Source: Desulfovibrio sp. MES5 (GTDB taxonomy: Bacteria; Desulfobacterota; Desulfovibrionia; Desulfovibrionales; Desulfovibrionaceae). From it: 61,073 nt of DNA. The notes beneath the pieces are model-generated. The model ran no database searches, was not told the origin of the DNA, and worked only from the letters and a program-made list of their open reading frames with translations. The stretch covers positions 1 through 61,073 of the forward strand of contig NZ_MJUZ01000018.1 in NCBI RefSeq assembly GCF_002237645.1, written 5' to 3'. This document shows, piece after piece, positions 1 through 7,659 of this stretch. The position numbers were made by a program, and so were the translations under genes. Within the stretch, counting starts at the first letter, position 1. Each line of letters opens with the position of its first letter.

Positions 1-36
1 GGGGGAGGGACCCTTTTGCAAAAGGGTCCCTCCCCC
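1..36. repeat. Perfect 36-bp palindrome, copy 1 of a five-member family
   Basis: Positions 1-17 are the exact reverse complement of 20-36, with GC at the centre (core ACCCTTTTGCAAAAGGGT). The same palindrome recurs near 9368, 29984, 36631 and 41424, always beyond a gene 3' end. Here it lies about 50 bases past the stop of cmk. It has no T-tract, so it is not a textbook Rho-independent terminator, but it could act as a 3'-end hairpin. Confidence 0.85.
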
Positions 37-87
37 ACAAAGTATTTCAAAGCGTAAGTGGCATTCCGCGTGCAGAGAACGCAGGGC

Positions 88-780
88 TCAGGCGTGCAGG
101 CTCTGGCTGCCCCCGTGCACATTGATATGGTGCAGCATGACGCCAAGAACGCCTTCAATGTCCAGAAGCGACGTATCCACAATAAGGGCGTCCGCAGCAG
201 GGCGCAGCGGGGCCACGGCCCGGTTGCGGTCGAGAGCGTCACGTTGGCGGATCTGTTCTGTGAGGCTTGTCAGCTCTGCGGTTTCCCCCCTTTCTTCAAG
301 GTCGCGCAGACGCCGCATGGCGCGCACTTCCGGGGCCGCATCCAGAAAGAATTTGAAGCGCGCGTCAGGGAACACCACTGTGCCCATGTCGCGGCCCTCG
401 GCCACCAGAGGCGACATCTCGCCAATGGCTCTTTGGGTCTGGCGCAGGATGTCGCGCACCACCGGCACCGTGGCGATGCGGGCCGCCAGCATGCCCACTT
501 GCTCGGTGCGGACTTCGCCGCGCACGGCCACGCCATTGCAGAACAGGGTAGACTGCTGCCCCATGCCGCTGAGGGTAAAGGTCCATTGCCCGCAGCGGCT
601 GCGCAGTTCGTCTTCAGGGAGTTTTTCCGCGCCGGGCCCCAGCTTGAGGGCCATACAGCGAAACATGGCGCCGGTATCCAGATAGGCCAGCCCCAGGCTT
701 TCGGCCATGCGGCGGGCCAGGGTGGTTTTGCCGACCCCGGCGGGGCCGTCCAGCGTTACGACAGGCAGACGGGCGCTCAT
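88..780 (-). CDS. cmk: (d)CMP kinase
   Basis: Cytidylate kinase of 230 residues, which phosphorylates CMP and dCMP with ATP in the cytoplasm for pyrimidine nucleotide supply. The P-loop GPAGVGKTT is at residues 12-20, followed by a typical LDTGAMFR segment. The family signature EGRDMGTVVFPDA, with its nucleotide-binding arginine and aspartate, lies in the middle. The length is normal for the family. The start codon overlaps the stop of hisC in an ATGA arrangement, so the two genes are translationally coupled and the start is well fixed. The 3' end runs into the palindrome at 1-36. Confidence 0.95.
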   Translation of the reverse strand: MSARLPVVTLDGPAGVGKTTLARRMAESLGLAYLDTGAMFRCMALKLGPGAEKLPEDELRSRCGQWTFTLSGMGQQSTLFCNGVAVRGEVRTEQVGMLAARIATVPVVRDILRQTQRAIGEMSPLVAEGRDMGTVVFPDARFKFFLDAAPEVRAMRRLRDLEERGETAELTSLTEQIRQRDALDRNRAVAPLRPAADALIVDTSLLDIEGVLGVMLHHINVHGGSQSLHA

Positions 781-1937
781 TTGTGTTCCTTAAGCGCGGC
801 ATCAGTCCCGGCATGGCGGCTTTCCAGAAGGATTTCGTCCATGGCCAGCAGAAAGGCCCTGTTTTCCTGCTCATTACCGACGCTGACGCGCAGATGGTCA
901 GGCAGGTTATAGCTCTTGAGCGGGCGGATAATAATGCCCCGGCGGAGCAGGGCCTCAAAGCAGTCCTCGGCCCCCAGCGTGTTTTCCGGCAGCCTGAAAA
1001 GAACAAAATTCGCCGCGCTGGGCCAGACGTAGCAGCCCAGGGCCGTGAGGCCAACCGTAAGGGCATTGCGCCCCTGCCGCACGGTCTGCATGGTAAGCGC
1101 GTAGAAGGTGGTGTCTTTCAATGCTGCCAGGGCGGCTTCTTCCGCCAGAATATTGACGGAGAAGGGCAAACGGGCCCGCCAGCAGTAATCGGCTATGGCT
1201 TGAGGCAGAATGCCGTACCCCACGCGCAGGCCCGCAAGGCCGAAGCTCTTGGAAAATGTGCGCATAAAGGCCGTGTTTTCGGGCAGGCGGCCGCTGGCCA
1301 GCAGGGAAGATTCCGGCTCGTTTTCCGCAAAGTCCATATAGGCTTCGTCCACCACAAGCAGGCAGGCGGGCGCAATTTCGGCCAGTTTGGCGGCCAGCTG
1401 CGCCACGTCTTCGCGCGGCGGGCAGTAGCCGGAAGGATTGTCGGGCGTGGTGACGAACACAAGGCGGGTATTGGCGTCCACCCGTGAAAGCAGGGCATCA
1501 AAGTTGAAAGAAAAATCGTCATTGAGCGGCTGGCGGCGCACTTCAACGCCGCAGACGCGCCCCTGAATGGGGTAGATGCTGAAACAGGGTTCAAAACAGA
1601 CCAGATTGTGCACGCCGGGTTCTGCCAGAATGCGGATGAGCAGGTCTATGATTTCATCGGAGCCGTTGCCGACCACTATGCGGCGGGCATCAACGCCGTG
1701 GAGCTGCGCCAGCGCCGCCGCAAGCCGGGGATTGCCCCCCTGGGGATAACGAAAGCCCATGGCCGCGTAGCGCTTTACGGCTTCACACGCCATGGGCGAC
1801 ATGCCCAGCGGGTTTTCGTTGCTGGCCATCTTGATGACCTTGGCAAGATTGTACTTCTGCTGAATTTCGGCAATGGACAGACCAGGAACATAGGCCTTCA
1901 GGGCAAGAATTTCCTGCCGCGCGCTGATCTCAAACAT
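777..1937 (-). CDS. hisC: Histidinol-phosphate aminotransferase
   Basis: A fold-type I PLP aminotransferase of 386 residues. It converts imidazole acetol-phosphate to histidinol-phosphate in histidine synthesis. The PLP lysine is K230 in TFSKSFGLAGLRVGYG. Other family landmarks are NENPLGMSP near the N-terminus, VGNGSDEIIDLL, and the TPDNPSG loop. The reading frame is open upstream to 2036, but the methionine at 1937 (MFEISARQ) has a GGAG sequence six bases upstream and matches the usual N-terminus, so I chose it. The gene is coupled to cmk through an ATGA overlap. Other HisC-like aminotransferase specificities cannot be fully excluded. Confidence 0.92.
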   Translation of the reverse strand: MFEISARQEILALKAYVPGLSIAEIQQKYNLAKVIKMASNENPLGMSPMACEAVKRYAAMGFRYPQGGNPRLAAALAQLHGVDARRIVVGNGSDEIIDLLIRILAEPGVHNLVCFEPCFSIYPIQGRVCGVEVRRQPLNDDFSFNFDALLSRVDANTRLVFVTTPDNPSGYCPPREDVAQLAAKLAEIAPACLLVVDEAYMDFAENEPESSLLASGRLPENTAFMRTFSKSFGLAGLRVGYGILPQAIADYCWRARLPFSVNILAEEAALAALKDTTFYALTMQTVRQGRNALTVGLTALGCYVWPSAANFVLFRLPENTLGAEDCFEALLRRGIIIRPLKSYNLPDHLRVSVGNEQENRAFLLAMDEILLESRHAGTDAALKEHK

Positions 1938-2156
1938 GTCTTCTCCACAGCCGGGCATGGGGGCGCTCTCGGCAACAAGAGGATTGTTGACGGGCCGCGC
2001 CTCTATTATGGAGACGCGGCCCTGATGTGACGTCATGCCGGGGGTATATTCAGCTTATCCAGCTGGAGCCCCAGCAATTTCAGGCGTTTTTGCCAGTGGC
2101 CGCAATGGCGGCGTGGCGTACGCTTTGCATCTGTATGCCCTCGAGGGCGCCTGGCA

Positions 2157-2597
2157 CTAGCTGGGACGTACGGTCAGCACGGGCATGTCGGCGTTTTTGA
2201 CCACCTTTTCGGCAACGGAGCCAAAGAGGATTCTGTCAATGCCCTTGCGGCCATGGGTACCCATAACAATAATGTCCACCTCTTCTTCCTTGGCGTGGGC
2301 CAGGATCTCTTCGGCCGCGTAGCCGATGAGCACCTTGCCCGTGGCCGTTACGCCAGCAAAGTTTTCAGCCACAAAAGATTCCATGGACTTTTCAGCGCCG
2401 GAGACGATTTCGCCCACAAAATTTTCTATGGTGTTGGGGGGCACATGAAAGCCCACATACTGGCTCAGCGAAGGAGCGGTGTATACAACCACAACGCTTG
2501 CGTTCAATCCCTTTGCAAGCAGCACGGCGTATTCAGCCACATCCTTGCTGTGTTCGGAGAGGTCTACCGCGCAAAGAATCTTTTTGATTTCCTTCAT
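2157..2597 (-). CDS. Universal stress protein (UspA family)
   Basis: A single-domain Usp protein of 146 residues starting MKEIKKILCAVDLSEHS. The ATP-binding signature GTHGRKGIDRILFGSVAEKV sits near the C-terminus, indicating an ATP-binding rather than a purely UspA-like member. Such proteins are cytoplasmic dimers induced by starvation or stress; the precise role here is unknown. The start was set at 2597 because AGGAG lies just upstream, although the frame is open to 2651. The gene stands alone, divergent from the sigma-54-controlled gene at 2892. Confidence 0.9.
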   Translation of the reverse strand: MKEIKKILCAVDLSEHSKDVAEYAVLLAKGLNASVVVVYTAPSLSQYVGFHVPPNTIENFVGEIVSGAEKSMESFVAENFAGVTATGKVLIGYAAEEILAHAKEEEVDIIVMGTHGRKGIDRILFGSVAEKVVKNADMPVLTVRPS

Positions 2598-2836
2598 GGC
2601 AAGCTCCTGTTCCCCGTGGGATGATAAGGTTATAAAAGGCGTAGCCTGCATACGTTCAATGTGTTCGCCATGCGGGCGGGTTCAAGACTGTTTTTCGTAA
2701 TCTTTGTTAAATTTTAGTTTTTTTTGCAGCAATAGACAAGGTCTTTTGGAGAGCATATGCTTGGCCCTGGGGAAAATTTTTCCCTTCCATAAATTCGGTA
2801 TGTTATAAAATCAGCTAGTTGAGCCATCCTGCGAAT

Positions 2837-2851
2837 TGGCAGACTTCTTGC
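2837..2851 (+). promoter_or_regulatory. Sigma-54 (-24/-12) promoter
   Basis: TGGCAG, a five-base spacer ACTTC, then TTGC matches the consensus TGGCAC-N5-TTGC at nine of ten positions. A transcription start would fall near 2863. That leaves a short leader with a good ribosome site before the gene at 2892, and it supports that start over the one at 2856. Confidence 0.75.
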
Positions 2852-2891
2852 ACAAATGGCGCAAATGCGGAACGCCAACCCTGGAGGCGAC

Positions 2892-3428
2892 ATGAAGATC
2901 AAGAATGAGCAACTGGAAGCCCTGCTTCGTCAGCAGGAGCAATCCTCCGGCACAATCCGCAAGTCTGGCGGTCAGGGGGCGGGCTTTGAAGCCGCTCTGG
3001 CCGAACAGTTGGGGCTTGTGGACGAGGGGGCGTCTTCCACCGCCGGGGGCACGCTCCCGGTGGGCGGCATGCAGACGGCCCAGGCGTCGCAGGCGTCCAT
3101 GATAAGCCAGATGCTGCTGGGCGCAACAGAGCAGGCCGACGAAGCCAATCCTACTGAAGACGTGCTGCAGGAAGCCTTTAACCAGGCTTCCGGTACGCTG
3201 GACATGTGGGATTCTTACGTCAGCACTCTTGGCGATGCCGGCAAAAACGGCTCCCTGCGTCAGGCCTATGCGCTCTTGCAGGGCATCGACGGACAGGTTG
3301 CCTCGCTGAAGGAAAATACCGCGGGTCTGCGCGGGCAGAACCCCGGCCTGGATACCCTGGTGAACAATCTTGAGGTGCTCGCCACCACAGAAAAGTTCAA
3401 ATTCAACCGCGGGGACTATAACGTCTGA
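2892..3428 (+). CDS. Conserved-looking protein of unknown function, sigma-54 promoted
   Basis: A soluble protein of 178 residues starting MKIKNEQLEALLRQQEQ, with no signal peptide or membrane segment. It is rich in Ala, Gly, Gln and Glu. The first half looks flexible and the second half (DMWDSYVSTLGD to the end) looks helical. The start follows CTGGAGGCGAC, a good Shine-Dalgarno sequence, and lies 29 bases after the predicted start from the sigma-54 promoter at 2837-2851. Sigma-54 control in this group often goes with motility, surface or nitrogen/carbon functions, but nothing in the protein itself assigns a job. A strong terminator follows at 3453-3490. I do not recognise the family with confidence. 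Confidence 0.75.
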   Translation: MKIKNEQLEALLRQQEQSSGTIRKSGGQGAGFEAALAEQLGLVDEGASSTAGGTLPVGGMQTAQASQASMISQMLLGATEQADEANPTEDVLQEAFNQASGTLDMWDSYVSTLGDAGKNGSLRQAYALLQGIDGQVASLKENTAGLRGQNPGLDTLVNNLEVLATTEKFKFNRGDYNV

Positions 3429-3452
3429 TTTTTTCCTCAGCAGCAGATTGCA

Positions 3453-3490
3453 AAAAAAAGCCGTGAACATCAGGGGTTCACGGCTTTTTT
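3453..3490 (+). terminator. Rho-independent terminator
   Basis: An A-run, then GCCGTGAAC, a seven-base loop, GTTCACGGC and TTTTTT: a nine-bp perfect GC-rich stem followed by six T. It lies 25 bases after the stop of the gene at 2892. The A-run on the left makes it usable from both strands. Confidence 0.92.
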
Positions 3491-3742
3491 GTGTTCGTGG
3501 GAGTGTCGTTGAAGGGATTGTGCGTGTCGGGGAAGCGTGTCAGGGATGGACTTGTGATCCCCCGGGGCGCTGTAGGGCTGGTGCGCCCCGGAGGATCTGT
3601 TCAGGGAACTTATATATCAAGAGAGTGGCATTCTCGAAGTCTACGGGCTTACCGTCATGAACGTGCGCAGGCAAATTGCGAGTGTTCTGTTGCTGGGCGG
3701 TCGCCTGAGGCAGCCGCCCGTGAGTGGCGTTAGCCAAAAAAC
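3491..3742. other. Intergenic region with an interrupted inverted repeat
   Basis: No gene is supported here. Positions 3556-3570 and 3583-3597 form an inverted repeat: GATCC and CGGGGCGC arms with a two-base mismatch block and a 12-base loop. It lies about 145 bases beyond the stop of the ZraP-like gene on the minus strand and may end that transcript, although there is no T-run. Confidence 0.45.
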
Positions 3743-4354
3743 TTAGTTGGTCTTGGCGTCGGGGGCGTTGCCAGTGGACTGGTCCATCATGCCCATGCCG
3801 TAGCCGCCGTGCATGCCGGGGCCGCCGTGCATGCCGTAGCCGCCGTGGTTACCGGGACCGCCATGGCCGCCGCGCGGGCCCATCATGCCCCTGCCGCCCA
3901 TGCCGGGGCAGTCGCCCGTGCCGCCCATCATGCCGCGGCCCATACCGCCGTGACCGCCCATGTAGGGAACGCCCTTGTCCTGCATCTGCTTGCGCATGGA
4001 GCTGTCAAGCTGGTACAGCTTGTTGTCCACGTCCTTCACATCCTTCTGCAGGGCCACGATGCGCGGATCGTCAGCCTTCACTCCCTGATAGAGCAGGGCG
4101 TTGATTTCAGCCTGCTTGCCGTACTTCTGCTGGAAGAGCGGCTGCATCTTGGGGCCGAATTCCTTGTGGATGTCCTGCAGGGCGTTCATCTGCTCAGTGG
4201 TCATGTTCATATGGGGGCCCATATGGGGGCCCATCTGGCCAGCCGCAGGAGCAGCGGCGACTTCGGCCGGGGCGCTGCTGGCGATGCCAGCGGTGCCAAG
4301 CAGGGCTACAAGAGCGAGCGCCGCAGTGGTAGAAGCAAGTCTGGATGTTTTCAT
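3743..4354 (-). CDS. ZraP-like periplasmic metal-binding protein
   Basis: A periplasmic protein of 203 residues with a Sec signal peptide (MKTSRLASTTAALALVALLG, cleavage near ASSA). It resembles the zinc-resistance protein ZraP and its CpxP/Spy relatives. It has a helical core (MTTEQMNALQDIHKEFGPKMQPLFQ and onward), an LYQLDSSMRKQM helix, and a long Gly/Met/His-rich tail over roughly residues 133-193. ZraP proteins bind zinc or other metals, chaperone envelope proteins and damp signalling by the cognate ZraSR system. The tail is much longer and richer in Met and His than in enteric ZraP (about 140 residues), which could favour copper or silver as well as zinc. It is the last gene of the set transcribed from the sigma-54 promoter at 5194-5208, with a 260-bp gap before it. 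Confidence 0.82.
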   Translation of the reverse strand: MKTSRLASTTAALALVALLGTAGIASSAPAEVAAAPAAGQMGPHMGPHMNMTTEQMNALQDIHKEFGPKMQPLFQQKYGKQAEINALLYQGVKADDPRIVALQKDVKDVDNKLYQLDSSMRKQMQDKGVPYMGGHGGMGRGMMGGTGDCPGMGGRGMMGPRGGHGGPGNHGGYGMHGGPGMHGGYGMGMMDQSTGNAPDAKTN

Positions 4355-4613
4355 GGTAGTATCCTTTATGATGTTCGGTTGAGGCCGAAGTTTTTTTGTC
4401 TCTGTGCGGGCTTTTTGGCCCCACAGGGCGTCATTACCGTGTGTGCGAGAGGGAAATTCTGGGGGCCGTATATGCCATTTCTGCCTTGCCAGCCCGGCCC
4501 CCTATGGCCGCCGCAGCCGGACAGTGACGCCGCTGTTGTAAGAGTCTGCCAAGAACATTGTGGAGATGTCTCATGCGGTGTCCTTGGGTTTTCAGGGCGT
4601 CTGTGGCCGGGGC

Positions 4614-4814
4614 TTACCGGCCCATGTGGTTGCCGCCATGGGGACCGTGGGGGCCGTAGCCGCCGTTGCCGCTGCCGCCGTTGCCGCACCAGGGAGAGGC
4701 TGTTCCGGTGCTTGTGGCATTTTGGGCCTGCGCGGGCAGGGCGGTGATGGCCATGGCGAACACAAGGGCCAGGGATGCAAAAATAAACGAGGGTTTGATG
4801 GTTGAAGTTTTCAT
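4614..4814 (-). CDS. Small secreted Gly/His-rich peptide
   Basis: A 66-residue protein with a clear signal peptide (MKTSTIKPSFIFASLALVFA, cleavage after AQA). The mature part is only about 35 residues and contains CGNGGSGNGGYGPHGPHGGN, which offers one Cys and several His as metal ligands. An AAGGAG ribosome site lies six bases before the ATG. Its composition matches the tail of the ZraP-like protein downstream, so it is probably another periplasmic metal-binding product of the same regulon. It lies 57 bases after the SHOCT gene on the same strand. No known family was recognised. Confidence 0.7.
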   Translation of the reverse strand: MKTSTIKPSFIFASLALVFAMAITALPAQAQNATSTGTASPWCGNGGSGNGGYGPHGPHGGNHMGR

Positions 4815-4871
4815 GATGGTCTCCTTGACGTTATATATATCGTGCTCTTGATTATTTCCCTTAAAGGAGCA

Positions 4872-5096
4872 TCAGATCACGTTTTTGAGCTTTTCGTATT
4901 CTTCCGGCGTTATTTCTCCGGAAGCAAGGCGTCGTTTCAAAATGTTCAGCGTGTCGCGGCGGTCAAAATTGCAAGGTTTGCGTCCAATAAGGCGGAAGAT
5001 AAAGTAGACCGCCAGAACCAGTGCCGTAATCGCCAGAAGCATTCCTATCCAACCGCCACCCCAGCCGAAATAATTCAAATAGCTACAAGCATGCAT
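4872..5096 (-). CDS. SHOCT-domain small membrane protein
   Basis: A 74-residue protein with one membrane segment (GMLLAITALVLAVYFIF, about residues 18-35) and a C-terminal SHOCT motif (LNILKRRLASGEITPEEYEKLK). The N-terminal MHACSYLNYFGWGGGW resembles other short metal-stress membrane proteins. SHOCT domains are short helical hairpins that often end membrane proteins and may mediate oligomerisation. The gene is the first after the sigma-54 promoter at 5194-5208, so it is expected to respond to the ZraR-like activator encoded divergently. Its function is not known. Confidence 0.82.
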   Translation of the reverse strand: MHACSYLNYFGWGGGWIGMLLAITALVLAVYFIFRLIGRKPCNFDRRDTLNILKRRLASGEITPEEYEKLKNVI

Positions 5097-5193
5097 TATG
5101 TGTCCTCCCGGTGAGACCGGGCGCGCCCTGCATTGGGGCGGGGTTGCGCTGTCACCTGTTTGCGCGTTTTCACGCGCTCTTGCCCCCTATAAG

Positions 5194-5208
5194 GCAAAGG
5201 CCGTGCCA
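5194..5208 (-). promoter_or_regulatory. Perfect sigma-54 promoter for the metal-stress genes
   Basis: On the minus strand the sequence is TGGCAC-GGCCT-TTGC, an exact match to TGGCAC-N5-TTGC. Transcription would begin near 5182 and run into the SHOCT, small peptide and ZraP-like genes. The activator encoded at 7660 carries the GAFTGA loop needed to drive such a promoter. Confidence 0.88.
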
Positions 5209-5230
5209 AACATGTGCAGTTTTTTATAAC

Positions 5231-5371
5231 AGTAAAAAATAATTGAATGTATTGTTTTACGCCCGTTTTTTGGCTGCACCATGGTCAGATGGATGTTGTC
5301 CATTTTTTACCCACATTGGCTCGGCTGTGTCCAATTTTTACCAGCGCCCTTGACCAGATGGGTAAAAAATA
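5231..5371. promoter_or_regulatory. Cluster of TTTTTAC / GTAAAAA motifs, candidate activator sites
   Basis: GTAAAAAAT occurs at about 5232-5240 and 5362-5370. Its reverse complement occurs at 5302-5310, a near copy (AATTTTTACC) at 5333-5342, and a looser one (TTGTTTTACGCC) near 5253. The pair ATTTTTTACCCA (5302) and TGGGTAAAAAAT (5359) forms a 12-bp inverted repeat. They lie 25-175 bases upstream of the -24 element, where enhancer sites for a sigma-54 activator belong, and also just upstream of the kinase gene. Assignment to the ZraR-like regulator is an inference. Confidence 0.5.
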
Positions 5372-5406
5372 CATAATAGGGACATTCAGCCACACAAGGA
5401 CAGGCC

Positions 5407-7482
5407 ATGAAGAGCAGATTTTCAAGATTATTTTCCGTCAGAGGAGTGCGTGCCCTGCATTTGGGGCTTTCTCCCTGGATGATCGTGGGCATGGCCATCA
5501 TTCTTGGTCTGACCATTTCGGCCCTAGCCGTGCGCAGCAACCAGCGCGGCAAAACATATATGATACAGAACCTTCTGGACCGGGCCGAGGCCCTCATATG
5601 GGCCCTGGAGGCGGGCGCGCGCACGGGTTTGTGCACCCCCCTGGGCAATTCTGACGGCCTGCAATCCCTGCTGGCGGAAACGGCCAAGCAGCCCGGCATT
5701 GTTTTTATGGCTGTGGCCAACAATGCGGGAGAAATGCTGGCCTACAGCGTGCCGGTGCGCACCCGCGACAAAAGCCGGGGCAATGAAGACAGATATTCAG
5801 CGACGCCGGGATCAGGCGGCGACAGCAGGTCAACCGCGCAGGCGCAACAGGGCGAAAAGGCTTTGGCCCTTATCATGCCCACGGCGGTGCAGGTGACGGA
5901 AAAGCCCGCATGGCGTCTGCGCCAGTGGGGCGACAGAAAAGTCTTTGAAGTGTACCGCGCCTTTGTGCCGCTGGAAGATGACCGCCCAATGCCTTTGCCC
6001 ATGCGTGGGCACGGGCAGCACGGCATGGGGCGCAGCAGGGGCATGATGGGCACGGATATGCCCCATGGCCCCATGTCGCCAAGAAGGATGGAGCCGCTGC
6101 CTCAGGCCGCAGTGCCAGGCATGCCGGGCACTGCGGGCGGACCGCAGCCGGACATGAGGTCACAGCCGCCCAATGCCGGAATGTGGGGCGATGGCAGCAC
6201 CTGGCCAGCGGCCCAGCTGCATCCCGGTCAGCCTCGGCAGCCGCAGGGCGTGGTTGTGGTGGGGCTTGATCTCAAACCTTTTGAGGCGGCCCTGGCGGCG
6301 GACTTGCGCTATAACGCCATGTCGGCGGCTCTGGTGGCGGCTTTGGGCCTTGCGGGCTTTGTTTCACTGTTCTGGGCGCAGAATTACCGTCACTCACGCA
6401 AGATGCTGCGCGATTCGCGGGCCATGGCTTCGGAGGTGGTGGCCAATCTGCCTCTGGGCCTTCTGACCAGTGACCCTTCGGGCCGGGTGGCCATGGTCAA
6501 CGACACCGCCCTGCGCATGTTTGACCTTGACCGGGCCACGGCCGTGTACGCTCCCCTGACGGGGCTGCCGGGTCTGGACTGGAAGGCTCTGGTGTCGGAA
6601 CTGGCCGGGGGCCGCAAGGTGCTTGAGCGTGAATGCGTCCTGACCACAGGGCGCACGGGCGCGGTCATCAGCCTCAGCGCTGCCTCCATGCGCAATCAGG
6701 ACGGCGTTTTTCTGGGCAATGTGTTTATTCTGCGCGACATTACCGAGGTCAAGCGCCTGCAGGCGGACGCGCAGCGCAACGACCGCCTGTCGGCCCTTGG
6801 GCATCTGGCTGCCGGTGTGGCGCATGAGGTGCGCAATCCTCTGAGCACCATCAAGGGCGTGGCCCTCTATATCGCCAAACGCATGCTGCCCGGAGGCCGT
6901 GAAGAGGAAGCCGCGCAGCGCATGATCGATGAAGTGGACAGGCTGGACAGGGTCGTCTCCGAACTGCTGGAATTCGCCCGGCCCGGAGCCATCAGCACCA
7001 CGGACGCCGACCTTGCTGAAATCGTCAATCGGGCCCTGCGTCTGACCGAAGCCGATGTGCGCGCCAGAAACATCCAGGTCACCCTTGACGTGGCTTCTGA
7101 CCTGCCGCCGGTGCGGGTCAATGCCGAACGCCTCACCCAGGCGCTGCTCAACCTCTTTCTCAATGCCGTACAGGCCATGGGCGAGGGCGGGCAGTTGCAC
7201 GTGGGCGCGCGCCTGTCGCCTGACGGAGAGACCTTCAGCCTTACTGTCCGCGACAATGGCCCCGGCATTCCCAGAGACATTCAGGCAGCCATCTTTACGC
7301 CCTATTTTACCACCAAGCCTTCGGGCACGGGCCTTGGGCTGGCCATTGTCTACCAGATTGTCGAAGGCCACGGCGGCAGCGTGAGCGTCAATTCCGAGCC
7401 GGGGCACGGCACGGAATTCATCCTTGTGCTGCCTGTTCGCGGCAGGGATGAAGCCTTTTCGGCGGGACAGCGGCAGAAATAA
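5407..7482 (+). CDS. ZraS-like membrane sensor histidine kinase with His/Met-rich periplasmic insert
   Basis: A kinase of 691 residues, much longer than enteric ZraS (about 460). TM1 lies at about residues 19-41 and TM2 at 304-326. They enclose a large periplasmic sensor with a low-complexity insert at about 192-280, rich in Met, His, Pro and Gly (MRGHGQHGMGRSRGMMG). A cytoplasmic PAS domain follows (ANLPLGLLTSDPSGRVAMVN), then HisKA with the phospho-acceptor at H473 (AGVAHEVRNPLS) and a HATPase with NGPGIP and GTGLGLAI. It should phosphorylate the regulator at 7660. The insert probably senses a periplasmic metal; Met plus His suggests Cu, Ag or Zn, but the ligand is inferred only from composition. 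It is divergent from the effector genes. Confidence 0.9.
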   Translation: MKSRFSRLFSVRGVRALHLGLSPWMIVGMAIILGLTISALAVRSNQRGKTYMIQNLLDRAEALIWALEAGARTGLCTPLGNSDGLQSLLAETAKQPGIVFMAVANNAGEMLAYSVPVRTRDKSRGNEDRYSATPGSGGDSRSTAQAQQGEKALALIMPTAVQVTEKPAWRLRQWGDRKVFEVYRAFVPLEDDRPMPLPMRGHGQHGMGRSRGMMGTDMPHGPMSPRRMEPLPQAAVPGMPGTAGGPQPDMRSQPPNAGMWGDGSTWPAAQLHPGQPRQPQGVVVVGLDLKPFEAALAADLRYNAMSAALVAALGLAGFVSLFWAQNYRHSRKMLRDSRAMASEVVANLPLGLLTSDPSGRVAMVNDTALRMFDLDRATAVYAPLTGLPGLDWKALVSELAGGRKVLERECVLTTGRTGAVISLSAASMRNQDGVFLGNVFILRDITEVKRLQADAQRNDRLSALGHLAAGVAHEVRNPLSTIKGVALYIAKRMLPGGREEEAAQRMIDEVDRLDRVVSELLEFARPGAISTTDADLAEIVNRALRLTEADVRARNIQVTLDVASDLPPVRVNAERLTQALLNLFLNAVQAMGEGGQLHVGARLSPDGETFSLTVRDNGPGIPRDIQAAIFTPYFTTKPSGTGLGLAIVYQIVEGHGGSVSVNSEPGHGTEFILVLPVRGRDEAFSAGQRQK

Positions 7483-7659
7483 TTTCAGGGTGTCGGGCCG
7501 AAAAGGTCCGGCGTCCCTTGAGCAGTTACATTTTGAAATTGCTCTGGCGACCGCAGGAGATGAAGCGCGCCGTAACGGACGCGCCATAAGTTATGGCAAT
7601 GCGGATTCTCACAGTTACCCTGCGCCAGCTATCAACCAGGATGATCAAGGAATATTGTT

